In this document: piece after piece, positions 56,339-64,000 of the stretch
Numbering within the stretch: position 1 is the first letter of the stretch
How the letters are laid out: each line of letters starts with the position of its first letter
Made by a program: the position numbers and the translations under genes
Assembly (NCBI RefSeq): GCF_013409045.1
Contig: NZ_JACCBT010000001.1
Location: forward strand, 2,418,001 to 2,482,000
DNA length: 64,000 nt
Reading direction: 5' to 3'
Source: Actinomadura citrea
GTDB taxonomy: Bacteria > Actinomycetota > Actinomycetes > Streptosporangiales > Streptosporangiaceae
Notes under the pieces: generated by a model
Seen by the model: the letters and a program-made list of their open reading frames with translations, nothing else
Told to the model about the DNA's origin: nothing
The model's database searches: none

Positions 56339-57976
56339 ATGACGTTCCTTCCCGGGTGGCCGGGCGGGCTCGCGGTGGACGGGCTGTCCGCGGTCCTGCT
56401 CGTGACGCTCGGCGCCGTCCTGGCGGCGGTCCTCGTCTTCGCTGCGGGAGAGGGGTACGGCGCTCGCTTCTTCGGCCTGACGCTGCTGTTCGCGGCGGCG
56501 ATGGCCGTCACGGTGACGGCGACCGACCTGGTCCTGTTGCTGATGGGCTGGGAGGTCATGGGCGCGATGTCGTACGCGCTCATCGGCCACGACTGGTGGG
56601 ACGCGCGCCGGGTCGGGTCGGCGGGCGTCGCGTTCCTGACGACCCGGGCCGCCGACATGGGCCTCTACGCGGCGGCGGGCTTCGCGGTCGCCGGGGCCCA
56701 CTCCCTCCGGCTGGACGACCTCGCCGCGGCGGGCGCACCCTGGCGGGACCTGATCGCGGCCGGTGTCGTGGTGTCGGCGCTGGGGAAGTCGGCGCAGCTC
56801 CCGTTCTCGTTCTGGCTGTCGCGCGCCATGGACGGCCCGAGCCCGGTGTCGGCGCTCCTGCACTCGGCCACGATGGTCGCCGCAGGCGCGTACCTGCTGC
56901 TGCGCGTTCATCCGCTGCTGGCCGCGACCGGCTGGGCCGCCACGCTCGTGACCTGGGCCGGGGCCGTGACCGCGCTGGTCCTCGGCGCCGTCGCGCTCGC
57001 GCAGCGCGACCTCAAGCAGCTTCTCGCCGCGTCCACCTGCGCGCAGATCGGGTTCATGGTGCTCGGAGCCGGTGCCGGTGCGCTGGGAGGCGGGACGGCA
57101 CAGCTCGTCGCACACGCCGCGGTGAAGAGCCTCCTGTTCCTCTGCGCGGGCGTGTGGCTGGGCGAACTCGGGACGAAGCGGTTGGACGCGTTGCAGGGCG
57201 CGGCGCGGCGCCATCGGACGGTCGGCGCGGCGTTCGGCGTGGGCGCGCTCGCGCTGGCCGGCGTCCCTCCCCTGTCGTTGTGGGTCACCAAGGACGAGGT
57301 CCTCGCGGGCGCCGTCGGCTCTCCGGCCCTCCTCGCGGTGGGCCTCGCGGCGTCCGTCCTGTCGGCCGCCTATGCCGCGAAGGCGCTGCTCGCCGCGTTC
57401 CGTCCGGGGGGCGGAGGCGGCGCGTTCCGCGTGCCGCTCGCGCAGCGGGCGCCGCTGGTTCCGCTGGCCTGCGCGGCGGCCGCGCTCGGGGCGCTCGGCC
57501 TTCCCCCGGTCGCGGACGCCTGGCGGCGGCTGCTCGGCGTGCCCGACGAGAGCGGGCCCGGACCGTGGATGGTCGCGCTCTCCGGTGTCCTCGCCGTGGT
57601 CACGGTGGGCGCGGTCATGGCCGTCCGGCGGATCCCGGAACCCGCGTGGGCGCTGCGCTGGCTCTGGTCGGAGGACGTGGCGTCGGCCATGGTGGTCCGT
57701 CCGGCGTTCGCCATGGCTCGGGCGCTCGCCCGGTTCGACGACCGGGTGGTCGACGGCGCGGTCCGGGGTGTCGCACGCGGCGGCCAGGCGATCGCCGGGC
57801 TGGCCGGGCGCCGCGTCGAGTTCCGGCTGGACGGCCTCGTCGCCGCGGTCGGGCGCGCGGCGCGCGGGCTGGGCGCCCTGGCACGGCGCCCGCAGACCGG
57901 GCAGGTCCACCTGTACTACGCCCAGGCCGCGGTGGTGCTCGCGGTGCTCGTCGTCGTCGCCGTCCTGGCCGGGTGA
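56339..57976 (+). CDS. nuoL: NADH-quinone oxidoreductase subunit L-like antiporter subunit
   Basis: A 545-residue Mrp-antiporter-type subunit. Proton-channel residues are retained: the glutamate in LMGWEVMGAMSYALIG, lysine in SALGKSAQLPFSFWLSRAM, the DGPSPVSALLHSATMVAAG helix and lysine in AHAAVKSLLFLCAG. The C-terminal part is shorter than in full NuoL, so a long lateral helix may be reduced. ATG56339 has GGGGAG upstream. Confidence 0.92.
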   Translation: MTFLPGWPGGLAVDGLSAVLLVTLGAVLAAVLVFAAGEGYGARFFGLTLLFAAAMAVTVTATDLVLLLMGWEVMGAMSYALIGHDWWDARRVGSAGVAFLTTRAADMGLYAAAGFAVAGAHSLRLDDLAAAGAPWRDLIAAGVVVSALGKSAQLPFSFWLSRAMDGPSPVSALLHSATMVAAGAYLLLRVHPLLAATGWAATLVTWAGAVTALVLGAVALAQRDLKQLLAASTCAQIGFMVLGAGAGALGGGTAQLVAHAAVKSLLFLCAGVWLGELGTKRLDALQGAARRHRTVGAAFGVGALALAGVPPLSLWVTKDEVLAGAVGSPALLAVGLAASVLSAAYAAKALLAAFRPGGGGGAFRVPLAQRAPLVPLACAAAALGALGLPPVADAWRRLLGVPDESGPGPWMVALSGVLAVVTVGAVMAVRRIPEPAWALRWLWSEDVASAMVVRPAFAMARALARFDDRVVDGAVRGVARGGQAIAGLAGRRVEFRLDGLVAAVGRAARGLGALARRPQTGQVHLYYAQAAVVLAVLVVVAVLAG

Positions 57977-57980
57977 GGCG

Positions 57981-59465
57981 ATGCTGAATCTGGTGATCTT
58001 CCTGCCGCTGGCGGTGGCGCTCGCTCTGCCCGCCGTCCCGCGCCGCGCGGTCCCCTGGACGTGGATCGGTGTCACCGTCCTGGACCTCGCGCTCGTCATC
58101 GGGATGTGGGCCGCGCACGGCACCGGCGGCGGGACCGCGTACGAGACGAACGTGCGGTGGATCCCGTCCGTCCGGGCCGGCTACCACGTCGGCGTGGACG
58201 GCCTGTCGCTGCCGCTGCTGGCCCTGACCGCCGTCCTGTTCGCCGTGTGCGCGGTGTACTCGCTGCGGCAGACCCGCCGGGCGCGGGCGTTCGCGATCCT
58301 GTTCCTCTTCCTGGAGACCGTCTGCCTGGGCCTGTTCGCGGCCCTCGACCTGCTGCTGTTCTTCGTCTTCTTCGACCTGTCGATCGTCGGCATGTACTTC
58401 GTGATCCTGCTGTGGGGGCACGGTGACCGGACGCGGTCGGCGCTGATGTTCTTCCTCTACACGTTCCTCGGATCGCTCGTCCTGCTGCTCGGATTCATCG
58501 GCCTCTACCTGGGCGCCGACCCCCACACGTTCGACATGGTCGAGCTGACCCGCACTCCACCGCTGAGCGGCGGCCCGGCGGGGCTGACGCTTCTCGCCGT
58601 CGGGATCGGCCTCGGCATCAAGACCCCGGTCGTGCCCTTCCACACCTGGCTGCCGCCCGCGCACACCGACGCGCCCGCCGCCGGTTCGGCGATCCTCGCC
58701 GGGGTCATGCTGAAGATGGGCACCTACGGGCTCATCCGGATCGCGATGCCGATGCTGCCGGACGCATGGCGGCGCTACGCGCCGGTCTTCCTGATCGTCG
58801 GGCTGGTCGGCGTCCTGTACGGGGCACTGGTCGCCCTGGCGCAGGACGACGTCAAGCGGCTCGTCGCCTACACGTCGGTCAACCACATGGGCTACATCGT
58901 CCTCGCGCTCGGCGCGGCCGGGTACGCCACCGGGGACGCCGACGCGCGGCGGCTCGCCGTGACCGGCGCGGTCACGCAGATGGTCAGCCACGGCCTCGTC
59001 ACCGGGGCGCTGTTCCTGCTGTGCGGTGTCCTGTACGACCGGGCCGGCAGCTACGACCTCGCGCGGTTCGGTGGCATCGCGCGCGGCGCGCCCGTGTTCG
59101 CCGCGCTGACCGCGGTGGCCGCGTTCGCCTCGCTCGGGCTGCCGGGCCTGTCCGGGTTCGTCGCCGAGTTCCAGATCTTCGCCGGGACGATCGGGAGCGG
59201 CACGGCCGCGACGGCCGTCGCCGGCGCGCCGGCCGTCCTCGGGATCCTCATCACGGCCGCGCTGTTCCTGCGCGTCCTGCACCGCGCCGTCCTCGGGCCG
59301 CCCGGCGAGCTGACCGCCCTCGTCACCGACGTGCGGCGGCCCGAACTGGCCGCGCTCGTTCCGCTGCTGGCACTGTCGCTGGTCATCGGCGTCGTACCGC
59401 GCGTGCTGCTCGACACGATCGAGCCGCTGTCGGCGGCCGTCGTCGCGCTGGTGGGCCGCCGATGA
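57981..59465 (+). CDS. nuoM: NADH-quinone oxidoreductase subunit M-like
   Basis: A 494-residue antiporter-like subunit with about 14 helices: glutamate in LFLFLETVCLGLFAALD, the diagnostic IKTPVVPFHTWLPPAHTDAPAAGS, and GVMLKMGTYGLIRI. All pump residues appear intact. It starts 4 bases after nuoL and overlaps nuoN by four bases. Confidence 0.95.
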   Translation: MLNLVIFLPLAVALALPAVPRRAVPWTWIGVTVLDLALVIGMWAAHGTGGGTAYETNVRWIPSVRAGYHVGVDGLSLPLLALTAVLFAVCAVYSLRQTRRARAFAILFLFLETVCLGLFAALDLLLFFVFFDLSIVGMYFVILLWGHGDRTRSALMFFLYTFLGSLVLLLGFIGLYLGADPHTFDMVELTRTPPLSGGPAGLTLLAVGIGLGIKTPVVPFHTWLPPAHTDAPAAGSAILAGVMLKMGTYGLIRIAMPMLPDAWRRYAPVFLIVGLVGVLYGALVALAQDDVKRLVAYTSVNHMGYIVLALGAAGYATGDADARRLAVTGAVTQMVSHGLVTGALFLLCGVLYDRAGSYDLARFGGIARGAPVFAALTAVAAFASLGLPGLSGFVAEFQIFAGTIGSGTAATAVAGAPAVLGILITAALFLRVLHRAVLGPPGELTALVTDVRRPELAALVPLLALSLVIGVVPRVLLDTIEPLSAAVVALVGRR

Positions 59466-60850
59466 ACGAGAACCCCGCCGACCTCGCCCCCGAACTGTGC
59501 GCGCTGGCCGCCGCCGTGGCCGGGCTGGTGGCGGGGATGTTCCTGCCCCGCACGCGGCAGTGGCCGGTCGCGGTGGTCTGCTCGGCCGGGCTCGTCGCGG
59601 GCCTGGCCTTCGCGGGGGTCGCGGCGTCCGGCCCCGACCTCATGGCGTTCGACGCCTTCTCCGTCGACCCGATCACCCACGTCACCCGGATCACCGTGCT
59701 CGGCTCGACGCTCGCCGTCGTCCTCCTGGCGGCCGGGCCGGTCCGCGACCATCCGAGGGAGAGCGAGCACCATGTCCTGATCCTGCTGTCCGCGCTCGGG
59801 ACGATCATGCTCGGCGCCTCGTCCGACCTGCTCGTCCTCGTCGCCGCGTACCTGCTGGCGAGCATCCCCGCGTACGCGCTCGCCGGGTTCGGCAAGGACG
59901 CGCCCGGGACCGAGGCCGCGCTGAAGTACTACCTGATGGGCGCGCTGCTGGGCGTGCTCATGCTCGGCGGGGTGACGCTGCTGTCCGGCGTGGGGCGCGG
60001 CACCGCCTACGCCGTGCTGCGGACCGGGCTCGCGGACGCGCCCCCGGCGGCGGTCGCGGCGGGCGTCGTCGCGCTCCTCGCCGGGCTGCTGTTCAAGGCG
60101 GGCGCCGTCCCGGGCCACTACTGGGTGCCGGACGTGGCCGAGGGCGCCCCGCCCGCCGTCGCCGCGTACGTCACCACCGTCCCCAAGATCGGTGCGTTCG
60201 CCGCCCTCTACCGGTTCTGCGCCGAGACCTCCCCGGACGGCCGGCACGCCCTCCTCGCCGTGATCGCGGCGGCGACGATGACGCTCGGCAACCTCGCCGC
60301 GTTCGGGCAGGACAACGTCCGGCGGCTGCTGGCGTACTCGACCGTGAGCCAGGCGGGCTACCTGCTCGTCCCGGTCGCGATGGCGGGGCGCACCGGCCTG
60401 GCCCAGCCCGCGCTGCTGTACTTCGTCGCCGCCTACGCGGTGACGAACCTGGGCGCCTTCGCGGTCGTGGTCGCCGCCGGCCGCGACGACCTCGCCGGAT
60501 ACGCCGGGCTGCTGCGCGCCTCCCCGTCCCTCGGCCTGTCCCTGATCGTCTGCCTGCTCGGTTTCGTCGGGACGCCGCCGACCGCCGTGTTCGTCGGGAA
60601 GGTCCTGATGTTCGGCGCCGCCCTCGACGGCGACTCCGCATGGCTCGCGGTGGTCGCCGCCGTGAACACGGTCGCCAGCGTCTTCTACTACCTGCGCTGG
60701 GTCGTCCCGCTGTTCCGGCGGCCGTCCGCCCCGCCGCGCCCGGCACCCGGCGCCACCGCGGTCACCACAGTGGTAGCCACTGCGGTCGCCGCTGCCGCCG
60801 CCTTGCTGTCGCTGGTCCTCGGCATCGCCGGCGGCGCCGCCCTCGCGTGA
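59462..60850 (+). CDS. nuoN: NADH-quinone oxidoreductase subunit N-like
   Basis: A 462-residue antiporter-like subunit: SDLLVLVAAYLLASIPAYALAGF with the first-half channel region, KAGAVPGHYWVPDVAEGAPPAVAAYVTTVPKIGAFAALYR, and NVRRLLAYSTVSQAGYLLVP. ATG59462 overlaps nuoM. It is the last gene of the operon; the next gene converges. Confidence 0.94.
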   Translation: MNENPADLAPELCALAAAVAGLVAGMFLPRTRQWPVAVVCSAGLVAGLAFAGVAASGPDLMAFDAFSVDPITHVTRITVLGSTLAVVLLAAGPVRDHPRESEHHVLILLSALGTIMLGASSDLLVLVAAYLLASIPAYALAGFGKDAPGTEAALKYYLMGALLGVLMLGGVTLLSGVGRGTAYAVLRTGLADAPPAAVAAGVVALLAGLLFKAGAVPGHYWVPDVAEGAPPAVAAYVTTVPKIGAFAALYRFCAETSPDGRHALLAVIAAATMTLGNLAAFGQDNVRRLLAYSTVSQAGYLLVPVAMAGRTGLAQPALLYFVAAYAVTNLGAFAVVVAAGRDDLAGYAGLLRASPSLGLSLIVCLLGFVGTPPTAVFVGKVLMFGAALDGDSAWLAVVAAVNTVASVFYYLRWVVPLFRRPSAPPRPAPGATAVTTVVATAVAAAAALLSLVLGIAGGAALA

Positions 60851-60855
60851 CCGCC

Positions 60856-61989
60856 CTAGGGGGCGTAGCGGCGGGCGAGGGTGCGGAACGCGAGCTTCGG
60901 CTCGAAGTGGCCGGTCCTCTCGTAGCCCAGCCCCGTCTCGGGCGGGAGCACCTTGACCAGGGAGAACCCGGCCATGTCGAGGTCTCTCGCGGGGTCGGGG
61001 GAGTAGGCGCCGTCGGTTTCGATGAAGTCGTAGACGAAGGCGCCGTACACGCCCTCGGCCTCGTAGACGTCCAGCAGGTCGGAGATATAGCGGGCCTGCG
61101 TCCCCTCGTCGCGGACGTAGCCCGGGGGGATGACGGGCGGGTCCTGCGACCAGTCGACGATGTCGAACCCGTCGCCGCCGCGCCGGTCCGCGCCCCGGTA
61201 GGTGCAGCATCCGAACTCGGTGATGACGACCGGCTTGCCGAACCGGTGCAGGGCCCGGACGTCCTGGACGTAGGTCGCCTCGTTCGTCTCGTCCCGGTAC
61301 AGGTCGACGCCCACGACGTCGAAGCCGCGCCAGGCGACCTCCTCCCAGACGCCGGAGGTGTAGGTGAGGCGACCGCCGAACAGCGGCCGGACGGTCCTGA
61401 GCGCCCGCGCGAGGAACGCGTTCAGCCGCTCGTTGTAGCCCTCGCCCGCCGGAGTCCCGAGGTTGGCCGCCCGCTCCCGCCAGTCCTCGCCGGGCACCAG
61501 CCCGTCCATGAAGATCGTCAGCTCGCAGCCCACGGAGATGCCGACACCGGGATGGGTGCGGCGCAGCCCCTCGGCCGCCCTGGCGACGGCGGTGAGGAAC
61601 GCCAGCGTCGTCCGCGCGTCCCGGTCGAACCGGCGGGCCTCGAACCACACGAACATGCCCTCCCGCGCCGCGCAGCGGGCCGCGAGCATGAGGCGCCCCA
61701 GATCGGAGCCGAGAAGGATGATCGCGTTGCAGTGCAGGTCGCGGCGGATCGCCCGGATCTCGCGCCGCACGTACGCGGGCTTCCACACCTCGCGCTCGGT
61801 GTCGTAGTTGACGCCGTGCTGCGGCAGCGGCCGTCCTCGGGCCGGCGCGGCCTGCGCGGTGCCGGTCATCGCGTCGTAGGCGATCACAGCCGCCCCGGAC
61901 ACGGCGGCCGCCGCCGTGCCTGCGAGCACGGTCCTGCGGCTTATCCGCGCCGTGGGTTTCGCCTGTGCCGCGTTCTTGCTCTGTGACAA
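60856..61989 (-). CDS. Tat-exported glycoside-hydrolase-like TIM-barrel protein
   Basis: A 377-residue secreted protein. The N-terminus has a twin-arginine signal (ISRRTVLAGTAAAAV, residues about 16-30), with cleavage near AQA-AP at about 50. The remainder reads as a clan GH-A (beta/alpha)8 barrel: GISVGCELTIFMDG with the possible acid/base Glu on strand 4 and KPVVITEFGCC with the nucleophile Glu on strand 7. Homologues are sometimes annotated as abortive infection proteins, which nothing here supports. TTG61989 has GAGGAG upstream. It converges with nuoN at 5 bases. Confidence 0.7.
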   Translation of the reverse strand: MSQSKNAAQAKPTARISRRTVLAGTAAAAVSGAAVIAYDAMTGTAQAAPARGRPLPQHGVNYDTEREVWKPAYVRREIRAIRRDLHCNAIILLGSDLGRLMLAARCAAREGMFVWFEARRFDRDARTTLAFLTAVARAAEGLRRTHPGVGISVGCELTIFMDGLVPGEDWRERAANLGTPAGEGYNERLNAFLARALRTVRPLFGGRLTYTSGVWEEVAWRGFDVVGVDLYRDETNEATYVQDVRALHRFGKPVVITEFGCCTYRGADRRGGDGFDIVDWSQDPPVIPPGYVRDEGTQARYISDLLDVYEAEGVYGAFVYDFIETDGAYSPDPARDLDMAGFSLVKVLPPETGLGYERTGHFEPKLAFRTLARRYAP

Positions 61990-62112
61990 GGTCCGCTCCT
62001 CGCTGGTCGAGCCGCCCGCCACCGAGCCTTCCGGGCACGGCCGTGCCCGGGCAGCGGCCACCGGACCACCCCGCGGCGACCAAAGTCGCCGGGCGCGGGG
62101 TCCGAAGGTCGA

Positions 62113-62520
62113 TCAGGCGAGCAGGCCGTGCCGCTCGGCGAGGTCGAGGGCGGCCTGCGCGGCCGGCGCGAGCAGGTGCCGTTCGCCGCGCCCGACGTAG
62201 ACGTACTCGTCCACCTCGCCGGCCGCCGCCATCGCGCCCCGGTAGGCGGCGGTGAAGCAGGCCATGCGGACGTGGGCGAAGTCGGGCTGGTCGTGGGCCG
62301 GGGCCCGGATCACTCCCAGTTCCCGGAAGGACGTCCGGTCCAGCTCCAGATCCAGCTCCTCGCGGACCTCCCGGGACAGGGCCGACCAGTCGTCCTCGCC
62401 CGGCTCCCGTTTCCCGCCGGGCAGGTACAGCAGGTCGCGGCCCCGCGACCGGACGGCGAGCATCCGGCCGCCCGACACCTGGATCCACGCGACGACGTCA
62501 AGATCTTCCACGGAGGTCAT
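62113..62520 (-). CDS. Nudix hydrolase
   Basis: A 135-residue MutT-type protein. The Nudix box GGKREPGEDDWSALSREVREEL is present (G, E, REV.EE), with Asp instead of Gly near its end (EELDL). It hydrolyses a nucleoside diphosphate linked to X; the substrate is unknown. GGAGGAGA directly precedes ATG62520. Confidence 0.9.
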   Translation of the reverse strand: MTSVEDLDVVAWIQVSGGRMLAVRSRGRDLLYLPGGKREPGEDDWSALSREVREELDLELDRTSFRELGVIRAPAHDQPDFAHVRMACFTAAYRGAMAAAGEVDEYVYVGRGERHLLAPAAQAALDLAERHGLLA

Positions 62521-62656
62521 TCTCCTCCAGGACGCCTGACGGCGCGGCGTCGCGCCCTCCCGGACGCCGCGAGGCGCGATCTCGTTGCTGAGCACGAGCA
62601 TGTCCGCCGCCGCGATCGAGGGGGCGCGATCGAGGGGGGCGTGGTCACGGTGGCCG

Positions 62657-62662
62657 TATGCT
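62657..62662 (+). promoter_or_regulatory. -10 box deciding the LysR start codon
   Basis: TATGCT is seven bases upstream of GTG62670. The ATG at 62658 lies inside this box and so is unlikely to be the initiation codon. Confidence 0.55.
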
Positions 62663-62669
62663 CCGGGGC

Positions 62670-63656
62670 GTGCGTGCCGAATCCCTCGACCCCGTCCTGC
62701 TGCGGACCTTCGTCGCCGTCGCCGACCTGGGCTCCTTCACCGCCGCGGCGGCCGCGGAGGGCTACACGCAGTCGGCCGTCTCGCGGCAGGTCGCGGCGCT
62801 GGAGGACGTCTGCGGGGTGGAGTTGTTCGCGCGCGGAGCCCGGGGCGTGCGGCCGACGCCCGCCGGGGAGTACCTGCTCCCGCACGCGCGCGCCCTCCTC
62901 GACCGGCTCGCCGACACGGCCCGCGCCCTCGACGGGCTGCGCCGGCTCGACACCGGGACCCTGCGGCTCGGCGCGTTCCCCACCGCCAACGCCGCGCTCG
63001 TCCCGCGCGCGCTCGCCCGGTTCCGGGCCCGGCACCCGGGCGTCCAGGTGCTGCTGCGCGAGGGCACCACCGAGCGCCTGCTGCCGATGCTGGAGGCGGG
63101 CGATCTCGACATCGCGCTGGTCAGCACGCACAAGGTCCCCTCGATCGTCGCCGACGGCCTGGTGACCCTGCTGGACGACGCGCTGCTCGTCGCGCTGCCG
63201 TCCGGCCACCGGCTCGCCGCGCGCGAGCGCCTCCCGCTCGCGGAGCTGGCGGACGAGCCGTGGATCGTCGCCGACGACCCGGAGGCGATCGCGGCGCTGC
63301 GCGCCCGGTGCGAGGCGGCCGGGTTCGTGCCGCGGACGCCGCTGCGGGTCGCCGAGTGGATCTCCAAGCTGGGGCTGGTCGCCGAGGGGTTCGGCGTCAC
63401 GCTCGTCCCGGCGCTGGCGGCCTCCGCCCTGGCGCGGGACGGTGTCGTGCTGCGCGCCGTGACGTCCGGCCGCCCCCGCCGCGCCGTCTACGCGGCGGTG
63501 GGACGGCACGCGCGCAGGTCCCCGCCCGTCACCGCGTTCCTGACGGACCTGCGGGACGTCGCCGCGGAGATGGGGCCAGGGAGCGGCGCCGCGGAGCTGC
63601 GGCCAGGGGACGGCGCCGCGCAGACCCGCTCCGAGGGCGGGGGGGCCCGGCCCTAG
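62670..63656 (+). CDS. LysR family transcriptional regulator
   Basis: A 328-residue LTTR: winged helix (LDPVLLRTFVAVADLGSFTAAA, YTQSAVSRQVAALEDVCGVELFAR) and a type 2 periplasmic-binding-like effector domain from about residue 90 (GTLRLGAFPTANAALVPRALARF). The C-terminal 30 residues are low-complexity with a twice-repeated GPGSGAAELR/PGDGAAQTR unit. The start is GTG62670 on the leaderless argument. Its stop overlaps that of the converging RidA gene (CTAG). Confidence 0.92.
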   Translation: MRAESLDPVLLRTFVAVADLGSFTAAAAAEGYTQSAVSRQVAALEDVCGVELFARGARGVRPTPAGEYLLPHARALLDRLADTARALDGLRRLDTGTLRLGAFPTANAALVPRALARFRARHPGVQVLLREGTTERLLPMLEAGDLDIALVSTHKVPSIVADGLVTLLDDALLVALPSGHRLAARERLPLAELADEPWIVADDPEAIAALRARCEAAGFVPRTPLRVAEWISKLGLVAEGFGVTLVPALAASALARDGVVLRAVTSGRPRRAVYAAVGRHARRSPPVTAFLTDLRDVAAEMGPGSGAAELRPGDGAAQTRSEGGGARP

Positions 63657-64000
63657 GGGACGGCCGCGACGATCTCCACTTCCAGCAGGGCGTCGGGGTG
63701 GAAGAGCCGGGGCACCTCGACGGTCGTGCTGGTCGGCGGCGGGCCGGTGAAGTACCGCCTCCGGACGGCGCCGTACTCCCGCAGCCGGTCCAGGTCGGTG
63801 ATGAACGTCCGGATGTTGACCACGTCGCCGAACCCGGCCCCGTGCGCGGCGAGGATCCGCTCCAGCAGCGAGAGGATCACCTCCGACTGGCGGGTCATGT
63901 CGCCGGGCTTGTCCACCTTGCCGTCCGCGCCGAGGGCGATCTGCCCCGACACGTACAGCATCGGGCCCTGCGTCACGTACGCGGTGTGGGAGTAGGCCGG
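63653..64000 (-). CDS. RidA family protein (5' end outside window)
   Basis: The C-terminal about 115 residues of a RidA/YjgF/UK114 protein, which deaminates reactive enamine/imine intermediates: AYSHTAYVTQGPMLYVSGQIALG, VNIRTFITDLDRL, and a family-typical end (LFHPDALLEVEIVAAVP). The frame is open past position 64000, so the start is not in the window. In the active-site region, Arg is present in VNIRTFI. Likely beyond the window edge is the N-terminal 10-20 residues only. Confidence 0.88.
   Translation of the reverse strand, partial: PAYSHTAYVTQGPMLYVSGQIALGADGKVDKPGDMTRQSEVILSLLERILAAHGAGFGDVVNIRTFITDLDRLREYGAVRRRYFTGPPPTSTTVEVPRLFHPDALLEVEIVAAVP

Noticed and set aside
60856..61989. Phage defence (abortive infection) protein
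   Set aside because: The name in homologues is not backed by sequence. The Tat signal and barrel-type motifs point to an exported glycosidase-like protein.
59051..62488. 1145-codon reverse frame across nuoM, nuoN and the GH-like gene
   Set aside because: It overlaps three well-supported genes in other frames and has repetitive Arg/Gly/Ala composition.

Overview
The window looks like a chromosomal segment of a high-GC actinomycete, most likely a Streptosporangiales/Thermomonosporaceae (Actinomadura-like) organism. This rests on the very high GC, many GTG/TTG starts, many genes whose start codon sits 6-8 bases after a TANNNT box (leaderless transcripts), a WhiJ/BldB-like XRE-DUF397-ATPase cassette, DUF1206, DUF6458 and DUF2079 proteins, and a core gene order (cysteine desulfurase, mnmA, MetE-like, ligA, gatCAB, ilvBNC, serA, leuB) that I recall also from mycobacteria and streptomycetes. 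No transposase, integrase, prophage or CRISPR array is visible. The genus is inference.

Left part (1-18.4 kb): conserved housekeeping genes. A cysteine desulfurase and MnmA (tRNA 2-thiouridylation), a short MetE-like protein, NAD-dependent DNA ligase, and the GatCAB amidotransferase are interspersed with a DUF1206 membrane protein, a lipoprotein sugar dehydrogenase and two large membrane-anchored GGDEF-EAL proteins for cyclic-di-GMP turnover.

Middle (18.5-41.2 kb): a branched-chain amino acid and serine region, ilvB-ilvN-ilvC, serA, leuB, ilvE and cimA. ilvB and cimA each follow a short leader peptide rich in Ile/Leu/Val codons and a two-hairpin attenuator; a third leader of the same build lies after serA without an obvious target. 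The conserved order is interrupted by accessory genes: a PadR-regulated ABC exporter, a DUF2079 membrane protein, a thymidylate-synthase-fold protein that has lost its catalytic cysteine, a FhuF-like Fe-S protein, a cold-shock-like protein and a membrane-anchored CBM2 protein. A tRNA-Gln/tRNA-Glu/tRNA-Glu group with degenerate palindromic repeats follows.

Right part (42-64 kb): accessory and regulatory genes, mostly regulator/effector pairs with recognisable operators: PAP2 phosphatase; tandem-MerR (TioE-type) regulator with erythromycin esterase; cysteine-containing MerR with YnfA; WYL regulator with an MDR oxidoreductase; XRE-DUF397 pair with an anti-sigma-like ATPase; ArsR-like regulator with an MMPL transporter. 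An EspR-like protein then precedes an eight-gene operon resembling the membrane arm of respiratory complex I (NuoA, a degenerate NuoB/NuoD-like protein, NuoH, J, K, L, M, N) with no NADH or Fe-S modules. The window closes with a Tat-exported TIM-barrel glycosidase-like protein, a Nudix hydrolase, a LysR regulator and a partial RidA gene.
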